DNA of 64,000 bases from SBBG01 sp033717875 (GTDB lineage Bacteria; Pseudomonadota; Gammaproteobacteria; Ga0077554; Ga007554): assembly GCA_033717875.1 (NCBI GenBank), contig JADDKJ010000003.1:1-64000 (forward strand), given 5' to 3'. The translations under genes were made by a program, and so were the position numbers. Positions 1 to 6,575 of this stretch are shown piece by piece; within the stretch, counting starts at the first letter, position 1, and each line of letters opens with the position of its first letter. The notes under the pieces were generated by a model that worked only from the letters and a program-made list of their open reading frames with translations, ran no database searches and had not been told where the DNA came from.

Positions 1-104
1 ATGTCAGTGCGTTTCTCGAAGTCGGGTACCACCGGATCTTCCGCCGTAACAGCTATCGGATTCTCATAGGGTCGTTCATAGGGCTTAACGACGACAGCTT
101 TCAC
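1..104 (-). CDS. 5' end of a cassette gene, probable SH3-like small protein (partial)
   Basis: An open frame starts with GTG at position 104 and stays open for 34 codons to the window edge. A strong ribosome binding site (GAGGGAGG) lies a few bases upstream, and the start is 15 bases from the core box of the neighbouring attC site, the usual place for a cassette gene. The visible N-terminus begins MKAVVVKPYERPYENPIAV. The ENPI and VVPDFEK segments resemble small SH3-domain proteins that are common in integron cassettes, but this is recalled from family resemblance and only the first third of such a protein is visible. The rest of the gene lies outside the window. Confidence 0.55.
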   Translation of the reverse strand, partial: MKAVVVKPYERPYENPIAVTAEDPVVPDFEKRTD

Positions 105-118
105 GCGACCTCCCTCAA

Positions 119-179
119 ACCTAACGTAAAGTTGAGGGGCGCCTCGCCAGAGGCGTCCCTCTCGAACGCCATGTTAGCC
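119..179 (-). repeat. attC site 1 (cassette recombination site)
   Basis: Outer boxes ACCTAAC and GTTAGCC enclose inner arms GAGGGGCGCC and GGCGTCCCTC. This is a short 61-base site. It ends the DUF1272 cassette and starts the next cassette on the minus strand. Confidence 0.85.
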
Positions 180-194
180 GTTTTGGTTTTTTCA

Positions 195-503
195 TTACCG
201 CTTCTCAGGAGGTAAACCACCTTGTGCAGCTAACAGTTTCGCGTGCTCTCCCAGGTTCACTGGTCTGTGTTTCACTTTCGTACTTGCTGGGTCGGCACCA
301 AGGAAGTTATTGCCTTTCCAGTTTTTTGATGGCCGGATTGGTCTTGGCACAAACCCGCCGCCACAATTCGGGCATGTATTTTTCAGAATCGTATCTACGC
401 AGGTAGCGCAAAAAGTACATTCATAAGTGCAGATGCGCGCCTCGGTCGAGGCAGGCGGCAACGCCTTGTTGCAGTGCTCGCAGGTTGGCCTAAGCTCGAG
501 CAT
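195..503 (-). CDS. DUF1272 domain protein in an integron cassette
   Basis: The 102-residue product begins MLELRPTCEHCNKALPP and carries cysteine pairs typical of DUF1272: CEHC near residue 8, ICTYECTFCATC around residues 24-35, and CPNC near residue 45. These probably bind zinc. The biochemical role of DUF1272 is not known to me. The start is 18 bases from the core box of attC 2 and the stop is 16 bases from attC 1, so it fills one cassette with almost no spare sequence. It is followed on the minus strand by the partial SH3-like gene. Expression would depend on a promoter upstream in the array or in the cassette; none is obvious. The C-terminal half (from about residue 55) is polar and has no motif I recognise. 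Confidence 0.85.
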   Translation of the reverse strand: MLELRPTCEHCNKALPPASTEARICTYECTFCATCVDTILKNTCPNCGGGFVPRPIRPSKNWKGNNFLGADPASTKVKHRPVNLGEHAKLLAAQGGLPPEKR

Positions 504-520
504 GGCTTCTCCTTTTTTAC

Positions 521-575
521 GGCTAACGCAGAGCTAAGCGGCGGCGCAGCCGTCCGCTTGAGCGCCGGGTTGGAA
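521..575 (-). repeat. attC site 2
   Basis: Boxes GGCTAAC and GTTGGAA enclose arms TAAGCGGCGGC and GCCGTCCGCTTGA. Its 55-base length is typical of short attC sites. Nearly the same sequence occurs as attC 5. Confidence 0.85.
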
Positions 576-883
576 CGCGGTGGTGCGGTGAATGAGGAAC
601 ATGAAAAGAACTCGACACCTGACGCCTCGCTGTTTTTCAAACCCTGGACAGGATTACTGTACTCGAACCGGTTACCGTTGAACAGCACCCATGAACGGGC
701 TTTGCTTGACGAGGTTGAGAAGATCCCTGCCACACGCGGCACCGCCCGAAAAGAACTGACGCGGGGGGAGGGAACCCGTAAACTGGCAAGGCTCATTTGC
801 ACTGGAAAGAAATAACACCGCGGGCAAGAACCCGACGCCCAAGTCTTGCCCACGCACCCAACAGAACCACAACCTGAAGCGCG
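576..883 (-). mobile_element. ORF-less cassette, family I, copy 1
   Basis: This cassette aligns along its whole length with those at 1232-1541, 1597-1950, 3324-3655 and 6146-6455. Shared landmarks on the plus strand are GAACATGAAAAGAA near its left end, GTTTTTCAAACCCTGG, GGATTACTGTACTCGAACC, GAACAGCACCCATGAA and GGAAAGAAATAACACCG. Open frames exist on both strands but they shift frame relative to one another between copies, and the longest run into the attC sites. The region is therefore best treated as conserved non-coding DNA or an undescribed RNA. Confidence 0.7.
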
Positions 884-1004
884 CTCCAACGTTAAATTAA
901 GGGGCACGCCAATGATGAAGCCAGAACAACGCCCCTGCGCTGATGAAACCCATGAACCGAAAAATGCCTCGCCAAGGCGTGTCCCCTTGAATGCAATGTT
1001 AGAA
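884..1004 (-). repeat. attC site 3 (long type)
   Basis: A 121-base site with inner arms GGGGCACGCC and GGCGTGTCCCC and box GTTAGAA. It is identical to attC 4 on the other side of the N gap and may be the same physical site assembled twice. Confidence 0.8.
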
Positions 1005-1014
1005 CGCGGCGGTG

Positions 1015-1111
1015 NNNNNNNNNNNNNNNNNNNNNNNNNNNNNNNNNNNNNNNNNNNNNNNNNNNNNNNNNNNNNNNNNNNNNNNNNNNNNNNNNNNNNN
1101 NNNNNNNNNNN
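1015..1111. other. Assembly gap (97 N)
   Basis: The gap is a run of unknown bases. The 130 bases before it (885-1014) are identical to the 130 bases after it (1112-1241), so the contigs on either side probably overlap and the gap length is not real. Nothing can be annotated inside it. Confidence 0.98.
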
Positions 1112-1231
1112 TCCAACGTTAAATTAAGGGGCACGCCAATGATGAAGCCAGAACAACGCCCCTGCGCTGATGAAACCCATGAACCGAAAAATGCCTCGCC
1201 AAGGCGTGTCCCCTTGAATGCAATGTTAGAA
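1112..1231 (-). repeat. attC site 4 (long type)
   Basis: Same sequence as attC 3 and attC 14, with inner arms GGGGCACGCC and GGCGTGTCCCC and box GTTAGAA. The sequence begins directly at the gap edge. Confidence 0.85.
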
Positions 1232-1541
1232 CGCGGCGGTGCGGCGAATTATGAACATGAAAAGAAGTGAACACGTTGCACCACCGCTGTTTTTCAAGCC
1301 CTGGAAAAGGATTACTGTAGCCGAATCGTTTACTGTTTAACAGCGCCCGTGAACCTGATTTTACCCTGGAGAGTTGAGAAACCCACACCAGTGGGAACAC
1401 AGCCTGAAAAGAACCGGCGCGGCGATAAAGAACCCCTGCGCTGGCAAGGCTTGGCGACATCGCAAAGAAACAGCGCCGCTGGCAAGAACACCGCGCCTGA
1501 ATGCCGCCAATGCGCCCAACAAAATAAACACCTTATGAGCG
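1232..1541 (-). mobile_element. ORF-less cassette, family I, copy 2
   Basis: Identical by eye to the cassette at 6146-6455; the identity includes the adjoining attC (437 bases, 1113-1549 and 6027-6463). On the plus strand only a 28-codon frame follows the conserved GAACATGAAAAG, ending at the TAA in CTGTTTAACAG. On the minus strand no frame stays inside the cassette and matches the other family members. It shows the same landmarks as copy 1 but is more diverged in its right half. Confidence 0.7.
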
Positions 1542-1596
1542 CTCTAACGCAAAGCTAAGCGGCGGCGCAGCCGTCCGCTTGAGCGTTGGGTTAGGG
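1542..1596 (-). repeat. attC site 5
   Basis: Short site nearly identical to attC 2, with boxes CTCTAAC and GTTAGGG and arms TAAGCGGCGGC and GCCGTCCGCTTGA. Confidence 0.85.
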
Positions 1597-1950
1597 CGCG
1601 GCGGTGCAGTGAATGATGAACATGAAAAGAACCCTGCACCTGACGCCTCTGCTGTTTTTCAAACCCTGAAAGGATTACTGACCCCGAACCATTTACCGTC
1701 GAACAGCACCCGTGAATTGGCTTCACCTGATGCCCTTGAAAAAGACCCCTGCTACACGCAGCGCCGCCCAAAAAGAACTGACGCCGATGGGGAGAACCGT
1801 TGTACTTCCAAAGCTCAATCGCACCGGAAAGAAATAACACTACCGACAAGAATACTGCACCCGAAGCTGCCCCCACGCGGCTGATGATGGGCAGAGCGAT
1901 GAAGTTAGAATCTTGCCCACACGCCCAATAAAACCACAACCTGAAGAGCG
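1597..1950 (-). mobile_element. ORF-less cassette, family I, copy 3
   Basis: Carries the family I landmarks: GAACATGAAAAGAACCC, GTTTTTCAAACCCTGA, GGATTACTGACCCC, GAACAGCACCCGTGAA and GGAAAGAAATAACAC. It is about 45 bases longer than copies 1 and 2 because of an insertion near 1850-1900. On the plus strand, the frame after the conserved ATG is closed by TGA after 18 codons, whereas in copy 4 the equivalent frame is open much longer. This argues against a conserved protein. Confidence 0.7.
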
Positions 1951-2071
1951 CTCTAACGTTAAATTAAGGGGCACGCCAATGATGAAGTCAGAACAACGCT
2001 CCAACGCTGATGAAACCCATGAACCGAAAAATGCCTCGCCAAGGCGTGTCCCCTTGAATGCAATGTTAGGA
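1951..2071 (-). repeat. attC site 6 (long type)
   Basis: Long site with arms GGGGCACGCC and GGCGTGTCCCC, outer CTCTAAC and GTTAGGA. Confidence 0.9.
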
Positions 2072-2346
2072 TTTGCCCGCGATGTGTACTATGTTAGTAC
2101 CAACGCGCTCTGGAAAAAAGCCCTGTCAGTGCCTTGCACTTGATGCCACCCACACAAAAACTGGCCAAGGAGAGTGAAGCAATAGGTTCTCGACATTTCC
2201 CAGGGAACGACTCACTGCGTGGCGCGAGTGAGATTTTTCCGTGACCGCTGCACTTTCCAACTGGCCGCACTCCTTGGCTGATAATGAACTGATCGCGTGC
2301 AGCAACGGTTACCTCTGCGCTGAAATATAACTGCTACGTCAATAGC
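2072..2346 (-). mobile_element. ORF-less cassette, family II, shortest copy
   Basis: Diverged member of family II. The motif TTAGTACCAA at 2094-2103 lies at the same distance from the attC box as in the other three copies. The plus-strand stretch ending CCGCACTCCTTGGC (about 2265-2278) matches the repeated submodule seen at about 3974-3988, 4509-4524, 4695-4709 and 5152-5166. The stretch GATGCCACCCACACAA near 2142 is shared with 4042 and 5221. No conserved open frame was found on either strand. Confidence 0.6.
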
Positions 2347-2424
2347 TCCTAACGCTCCGCTTGAGGCGGGAGCGGAAGCGGCGGAACGCCGCTGTAGCGG
2401 ATCGCCTCGAAGCGGTTGTTAGCA
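2347..2424 (-). repeat. attC site 7
   Basis: Site of 78 bases with boxes CTCCTAAC and GTTAGCA. Inner arms include CCGCTTGAGGCG and CGCCTCGAAGCGG, with a further central palindrome GCGGCGGAACGCCGC. It is unlike the other sites, so its cassette has a separate origin. Confidence 0.8.
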
Positions 2425-2442
2425 GGCATTTGGGGAGGAACT

Positions 2443-2772
2443 ATGAGCAAAGATGTTGAATGTCCTTATTGTGGCGCTGACGCGGAAATAAACCACGATG
2501 ATGGTTACGAATACGAGGAAGACCAGTTGCATGAGCAGGAATGCCGGGAGTGCGAAAAGGTATTTGCATACATCACATGGATAACTGTGCACCACGAAGC
2601 AAGGCGGGCGGACTGTCTGAACGGCGCATCGCACAAGTACGAGCGGACGAAAACCTACCCGCCAGAGTTTGCGCGGATGCGGTGTACTGAATGCGGGCAT
2701 GAGATGGACTTGCCTGCTAACGTGCTAGCTAACCGGCCGCCGGAGCGGCGAAGCCGCGGAGGGAACCTGTAA
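2443..2772 (+). CDS. Small zinc-ribbon protein, cassette gene in reverse orientation
   Basis: The product is 109 residues. The start at 2443 is chosen because GGGGAGGA lies 6-8 bases upstream; an earlier ATG-like start at 2416 would lie inside attC 7. Three cysteine pairs are visible: CPYC near residue 6, CREC near residue 32 and CTEC near residue 81. They fit two or more zinc ribbons separated by an aromatic and charged middle region. The function is unknown to me. It is the only cassette gene on the plus strand, opposite to the rest of the array. Its last 15 or so codons run into attC 8 and give a low-complexity Arg/Gly-rich tail, so the functional protein may effectively end near residue 90. 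Confidence 0.75.
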   Translation: MSKDVECPYCGADAEINHDDGYEYEEDQLHEQECRECEKVFAYITWITVHHEARRADCLNGASHKYERTKTYPPEFARMRCTECGHEMDLPANVLANRPPERRSRGGNL

Positions 2773-2812
2773 GCGCAGCTTGCAGGCGGTCCGGTTGAGC
2801 GGAGGGTTGGGC
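2716..2812 (-). repeat. attC site 8
   Basis: Boxes GCTAACG and GTTGGGC enclose arms TAACCGGCCGCC and GGCGGTCCGGTTGAG. It overlaps the 3' end of the zinc-ribbon gene. The exact left edge is uncertain because CTAAC occurs twice (2717 and 2729). Confidence 0.75.
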
Positions 2813-2813
2813 A

Positions 2814-3200
2814 TCATTTTGTAGAATGTTGCTTCCGGAATTCTTGTGGCGAGATAACGCTATCGAGCCAGACAGAGGCTGATGTGCACGTGATGCTATG
2901 GCGAATAACACCTTCCTCGGGATATGAAACATGATGATGAAAGGTAGGAAAGCGCGTGGGATCACCTCGCCTGTTGTTTAGACGGGAATGCAGAATTGAG
3001 ATTCCGGAGTAACCGCCGTAGTGGAGTGCCAAATCGTGGAGCACTACAGCTTCTGACTCTTGGGAGATGCGATGCGATGGGACGTGCTCGTGGAAGGCAA
3101 TGAGCATTTTTCCGTCTTTGTACTGTTGTACGACGAAGCACTTTTGGCCCGGCTTTAGCTCAGGGCAAAGATGGTCTCGCGTATACATACCTGCTGTCAT
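2814..3200 (-). CDS. Unknown protein in an integron cassette
   Basis: The product has about 128 residues from ATG at 3200 (MTAGMYTRDHLCPELKPGQK). A second ATG at 3188, preceded by GCAGGT, is an equally plausible start. The first start is 4 bases from the attC 9 core box and the stop touches attC 8, so the gene fills its cassette. The sequence is mixed alpha/beta in character with several histidines (HEHVPSH, HDLALHYGG, FHHH) but no motif I recognise, no signal peptide and no membrane segment. Orientation agrees with the array. It is a coding gene by position and length only; codon use is not strongly biased. Confidence 0.65.
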   Translation of the reverse strand: MTAGMYTRDHLCPELKPGQKCFVVQQYKDGKMLIAFHEHVPSHRISQESEAVVLHDLALHYGGYSGISILHSRLNNRRGDPTRFPTFHHHVSYPEEGVIRHSITCTSASVWLDSVISPQEFRKQHSTK

Positions 3201-3203
3201 GAT

Positions 3204-3323
3204 GCCCAACGTTAAATTAAGGGGCACGCCAACGATGAGGCCAGAACAACGTCCCTACGTTGATGGCACCTATGACCTAAAAATGCCTCGCCAAGGCGTG
3301 TCCCCTTGAATGCAATGTTAGGG
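3204..3323 (-). repeat. attC site 9 (long type)
   Basis: Long site with arms GGGGCACGCC and GGCGTGTCCCC, outer GCCCAAC and GTTAGGG. Confidence 0.9.
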
Positions 3324-3655
3324 TGCGGCAGTGCGGTGAACGATGGACATGAAAAGAACTCTGCACTTGGCACCACCACTGTTTTTCAAACCCCGGAAAG
3401 GATTACTGTACTCGAACCGTTTACCGTTGAACAGCACCCGTGAACGGGCTTTATCTGACGCGGCCAAAAAAGACTCTGCTACACGCAGCACCGCCCAAAA
3501 AGAAATGACGCTGCTGGAAGGGCTGCTTGCTCTGGCAAAAATCACCTGCGCCGGAAAGAAACAACACCGATGATAAGAACTCTGAACCCCAAGTCTCCCA
3601 TGCGGCTGATGCCAGACATGCGATGAACTCGCCATGAACCAAAACCTGATGAGCG
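3324..3655 (-). mobile_element. ORF-less cassette, family I, copy 4
   Basis: Closest to copy 1 in the stretch GGATTACTGTACTCGAACCG through GAACAGCACCCGTGAACGGG. Here the plus-strand frame beginning ATGGACATGAAAAGAACT is open for 76 codons, the longest such frame in the family. In copies 1, 2 and 3 the same start is out of frame or stopped after 18-30 codons, so I do not call it a gene. The right half contains GGAAAGAAACAACACCG, shared with copies 1 and 3. Confidence 0.7.
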
Positions 3656-3776
3656 CTCTAACGTTAAATTAAGGGGCACGCCAACGATGGGGCCAGAACA
3701 AAGCCCCTGTGCTGGTGACACCCGTGAACATAAAAATGCCTCGCCAAGGCGTGTCCCCTTGAATGAAATGTTAGGG
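3656..3776 (-). repeat. attC site 10 (long type)
   Basis: Long site, outer CTCTAAC and GTTAGGG, arms GGGGCACGCC and GGCGTGTCCCC. One box base differs (GAATGAAATGTTAG instead of GAATGCAATGTTAG). Confidence 0.9.
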
Positions 3777-4197
3777 ATGGGGCGCTCTGAAAACTATATT
3801 AGTACCAACACGCCAAAGAAAACAGCCCAGTTTTTCTCGCGCGCTTGGCGCTGCTGCCCACACATAACACTTGCCAAGGCGAGCAAGCTAAAACGGATGT
3901 TCGAAACTTGCCAGGAAACGACACATTGCGGAGCGGAGTGAAACCTGTCCGCAATCGCTGCACCTGCTCTCTGGACGAACTCCTTGGCTAGAAATATACC
4001 AAACACGTGATGCGAAGAGCACCGCTCTTTCGCCCTGCGCTTGATGCCACCCACACAAGAAACTTGCTAAAGCATAGAAGGTAAAAGGTTACCCGGCACT
4101 GGCACATCGTAGGGCGAAGTGAACACTTTCAGGCGCTCTTTCACCTGCTTTCTCGATGTTACCCGCACACCGAAAAAAGACCACCTTTTTTCAGAAC
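3777..4197 (-). mobile_element. ORF-less cassette, family II, copy 1
   Basis: Shares TTAGTACCAA (3799), the hairpin ATTGCGGA/TCCGCAAT (3925-3955), ACTCCTTGGC, GATGCCACCCACACAAGAAACTT (around 4042), CACATCGTAGGGCGAAGTGAA and the right-end block from ACTTTCAGGCGC to the A/T hairpin at 4172-4192 with the other family II copies. The GTGTGGG-type submodule occurs about three times inside the cassette, so the element is built from degenerate repeats. A minus-strand frame of 86 codons (4054-3794) has a partner in copy 3 but not in copy 2. Confidence 0.7.
4172..4192. terminator. A/T-arm hairpin at the leading end of family II cassettes
   Basis: GAAAAAAG and CTTTTTTC arms face each other across a 5-base loop. 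The same hairpin occurs at 4793-4813 and, with one more base, at 5432-5453, always about 8 bases from the attC box. It could stop transcription entering or leaving the cassette; that is an inference from shape only. Confidence 0.4.
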
Positions 4198-4318
4198 CCC
4201 TAACGTTAAATTAAGGGGCACGCCAACGATGGGGCTGGAACAACGCCCCAACGCTGGTGACACCCGTGAACTTAAAAATGCCTCGCCAAGGCGTGTCCCC
4301 TTGAATGCAATGTTAGGG
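4198..4318 (-). repeat. attC site 11 (long type)
   Basis: Long site, outer CCCTAAC and GTTAGGG, arms GGGGCACGCC and GGCGTGTCCCC. Confidence 0.9.
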
Positions 4319-4818
4319 ATGGAGTGCTTTGAGCACTATATTAGTACCAGCACGCCAAAGAAAACAGCCCCGGTATTTTCTGTGTTTGGGGCGACCCTCT
4401 CAAAAACTCTCCAAGGCGAGAAAGCTAAAACGGATGTTCTAAACTTGCCAGGAAACAACGCATTGCGGAGCGGAGTGAAGCCTGTCCGCAATCGCTGCAC
4501 CTGCTCTCGGCCCGCACTCCTTGGCCAGAAAAGAACCCCATACATAACGACATCAGTTACCGCTGAATTTGATGTCGCCCATACAACAGACTTGCCAGGG
4601 CGAGGTGGGTGAAAAGCTACCCAACACTTTCCCGGAAATGACGCGTTACGGACGGAGTGAAACCTGTCCGTAGCGGCTGAACTTGCCTGCTCGCCGCACT
4701 CCTTGGCTGGGGAGAAATCGAATTTCAGTGCGCAACGAAGTCAACACTTTCAGGCGCTCTTTCACCTGCTTTCTCGATGTTACCCACACACTGAAAAAAG
4801 ACGACCTTTTTTCAGAAC
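4319..4818 (-). mobile_element. ORF-less cassette, family II, copy 2
   Basis: Contains two copies of the internal hairpin module: 4462-4492 with stem ATTGCGGA/TCCGCAAT and 4647-4672 with stem TACGGAC/GTCCGTA. Both are followed about 45 bases later by ACTCCTTGG. TTAGTACCA is at 4341 and the A/T-arm hairpin at 4793-4813. Frames on either strand are not shared with copies 1 and 3. At 500 bases the cassette is ordinary in size for a gene cassette yet has no conserved gene. Confidence 0.7.
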
Positions 4819-4938
4819 TCCTAACGTTAAATTAAGGGGCACGCCAATGATGAAGCCGGAATAACGCCCCAGCGTTGATGAAACCCATGACCCAAAAATG
4901 CCTCGCCAAGGCGTGTCCCCTTGAATGCAATGTTAGGG
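4819..4938 (-). repeat. attC site 12 (long type)
   Basis: Long site, outer CTCCTAAC and GTTAGGG, arms GGGGCACGCC and GGCGTGTCCCC. Confidence 0.9.
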
Positions 4939-5458
4939 CTGGAATGCTCTGAATACTATATTAGTACCAATACACTCAAGAAAAAAGCCGTGGTTTTTCC
5001 CTTCACTTGATGCGACCCGCTCACCAAAACCTTGGAGCAACATTAACAGGTCGATGTGACCCGCCCCGGCTTGCGTCGCGCCGTATGGAGTGGCGCAAAC
5101 GGAAAGGGCTACAGGGTGAAATCTGTCTGCGACCGCTGTGCCTGCTCTCGGCCCGCACTCCTTGGCCAGAAGTAGACTGAACACATGATGCGAAGAGCAC
5201 CGTTCTTTCGCCCTGCGCTCGATGCCACCCACACAAGAAACTTGCTAAAGCAAAGAAGGTAAAAGGTTACTCGGCATTGGCACATCGTAGGGCGAAGTGA
5301 AATCTGTCCGCAACCCCTGAGATTGCCCTCTGGCCGCAGCCCATGATCGGGGAAGGATGAAATTCAGTGAGCAACGAAGTCAACACTTTCAGGCGCTCTT
5401 TCACCAGCTTTCTCGATGTTACCCACACACCGAAAAAAAGACGACCTTTTTTCAGACC
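4939..5458 (-). mobile_element. ORF-less cassette, family II, copy 3
   Basis: Shares TTAGTACCAA (4961), GATGCCACCCACACAAGAAACTT, ACTCCTTGGC, CACATCGTAGGGCGAAGTGAAA and the right-end block from ACTTTCAGGCGC to the A/T-arm hairpin with the other copies. The hairpin modules here are decayed: the loop AGTGAAATCTGTCCGCAA is kept near 5295-5313 but the left arm is changed. It is the longest copy and includes a GC-rich stretch (about 5055-5095) not found in the others. Confidence 0.7.
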
Positions 5459-5578
5459 CCCTAACGTTAAATTAAGGGGCACGCCAATGACGAGGCCGGA
5501 ACAACACCCCTGCACAGATGAAACCCATGGCCTGAAAATGCCTCGCCAAGGCGTGTCCCCTTGAATGCAATGTTGGGC
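5459..5578 (-). repeat. attC site 13 (long type)
   Basis: Long site, outer CCCTAAC and GTTGGGC, arms GGGGCACGCC and GGCGTGTCCCC. Confidence 0.9.
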
Positions 5579-5585
5579 GCCATGC

Positions 5586-6014
5586 TTATTGACGCTCCCA
5601 TGACTCTACTTGGCCTATACGCACCTCAAACATAGGGTGTGGCTCTGGCGTTGTCGTTTCTTGCCATTTCTGATAGAGCACGGAATTGCGTACTTTCAAT
5701 TTGTTCATCAGGTGGGTCCACTCGTAGTCCAATTGTCCGGACGTAACCACCAACGTTGCCGGTTCTGCTGTAGCCTGAATCTTGCTCTTGTCGAAAGCAT
5801 ACCCACGCGCCATCGCCTCCGCGTAAATAGCCTGTAGGTACAGAGATATGGCCGCGAGTGGTGTTGTGTGGTTCTTGAAACGTTCGAGCTGCGGATGGCT
5901 ACGGTAGCCGCGTGTTTCTCCACGCAGCACAGCTTTCGCCAAAAGCGCTTCCCGCCAAAGTGCTACGAGGCCTTGCGGATCAAGGTATTTCGGGTGAAGA
6001 GACCAGAGTCGCAT
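5586..6014 (-). CDS. Pyrimidine-dimer DNA glycosylase (T4 endonuclease V family) in a cassette
   Basis: The 142-residue product begins MRLWSLHPKYLDPQGLVALW, the hallmark N-terminus of the Pyr_excise (PF03013) family. HPQLERFK follows near residue 41. Family members excise UV-induced pyrimidine dimers by a glycosylase/AP-lyase reaction that uses the N-terminal amine, though cellular homologues are mostly uncharacterised. The length is close to T4 DenV (138 residues). The start is about 10 bases from the attC 14 box and the stop is 7 bases from attC 13, so the gene is a complete single-gene cassette in array orientation. The C-terminal third (EWTHLMNKLKVRNSVLYQKW) also fits cellular members. 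Carriage in an integron suggests a mobile DNA-repair function. Confidence 0.85.
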   Translation of the reverse strand: MRLWSLHPKYLDPQGLVALWREALLAKAVLRGETRGYRSHPQLERFKNHTTPLAAISLYLQAIYAEAMARGYAFDKSKIQATAEPATLVVTSGQLDYEWTHLMNKLKVRNSVLYQKWQETTTPEPHPMFEVRIGQVESWERQ

Positions 6015-6024
6015 GCTCTAAGGC

Positions 6025-6145
6025 GCCCAACGTTAAATTAAGGGGCACGCCAATGATGAAGCCAGAACAACGCCCCTGCGCTGATGAAACCCATGAACCG
6101 AAAAATGCCTCGCCAAGGCGTGTCCCCTTGAATGCAATGTTAGAA
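6025..6145 (-). repeat. attC site 14 (long type)
   Basis: Long site identical to attC 4, outer GCCCAAC and GTTAGAA, arms GGGGCACGCC and GGCGTGTCCCC. Confidence 0.9.
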
Positions 6146-6455
6146 CGCGGCGGTGCGGCGAATTATGAACATGAAAAGAAGTGAACACGTTGCACCACCG
6201 CTGTTTTTCAAGCCCTGGAAAAGGATTACTGTAGCCGAATCGTTTACTGTTTAACAGCGCCCGTGAACCTGATTTTACCCTGGAGAGTTGAGAAACCCAC
6301 ACCAGTGGGAACACAGCCTGAAAAGAACCGGCGCGGCGATAAAGAACCCCTGCGCTGGCAAGGCTTGGCGACATCGCAAAGAAACAGCGCCGCTGGCAAG
6401 AACACCGCGCCTGAATGCCGCCAATGCGCCCAACAAAATAAACACCTTATGAGCG
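6146..6455 (-). mobile_element. ORF-less cassette, family I, copy 5 (identical to copy 2)
   Basis: Same sequence as 1232-1541. The identity covers the cassette, the attC on its left and the first core box on its right, and stops where the right-hand attC types differ. This is the footprint expected when a cassette is excised with its own attC and re-inserted elsewhere. An assembly artefact near the gap is the alternative. Confidence 0.75.
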
Positions 6456-6575
6456 CTCTAACGTTAAATTAAGGGGCACGCCAACGATGAAGCCAGAACA
6501 ACGCCCCAACGCTGATAAAACCCGTGACATAAAAATGCCTCGCCAAGGCGTGTCCCCTTGAATGCAATGTTAGAA
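6456..6575 (-). repeat. attC site 15 (long type)
   Basis: Long site, outer CTCTAAC and GTTAGAA, arms GGGGCACGCC and GGCGTGTCCCC. It is the site of the first cassette in the array and overlaps that gene's stop codon. Confidence 0.9.

Noticed and set aside
846..1127. Plus-strand frames starting in attC copies (for example around ATGATGAAGCCAGAACAA)
   Set aside because: The same start-like sequence recurs in every long attC. It is part of the recombination site; the frames differ after it and one runs through the N gap.
3343..3573. 76-codon plus-strand frame in family I copy 4
   Set aside because: Its counterpart is stopped or frame-shifted in the other four copies, and it is opposite to the array direction.
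3794..4054. 86-codon minus-strand frame in a family II cassette, with a partner at 4933-5232
   Set aside because: The nucleotide sequences are nearly the same, so similarity is not evidence of coding; the frame is absent in copy 2 and has no ribosome binding site.
884..6575. Regularly spaced repeats as a CRISPR array
   Set aside because: Repeats are about 120 bases with attC boxes and internal arms, spacers are 270-520 bases and some are genes. No cas genes are present.
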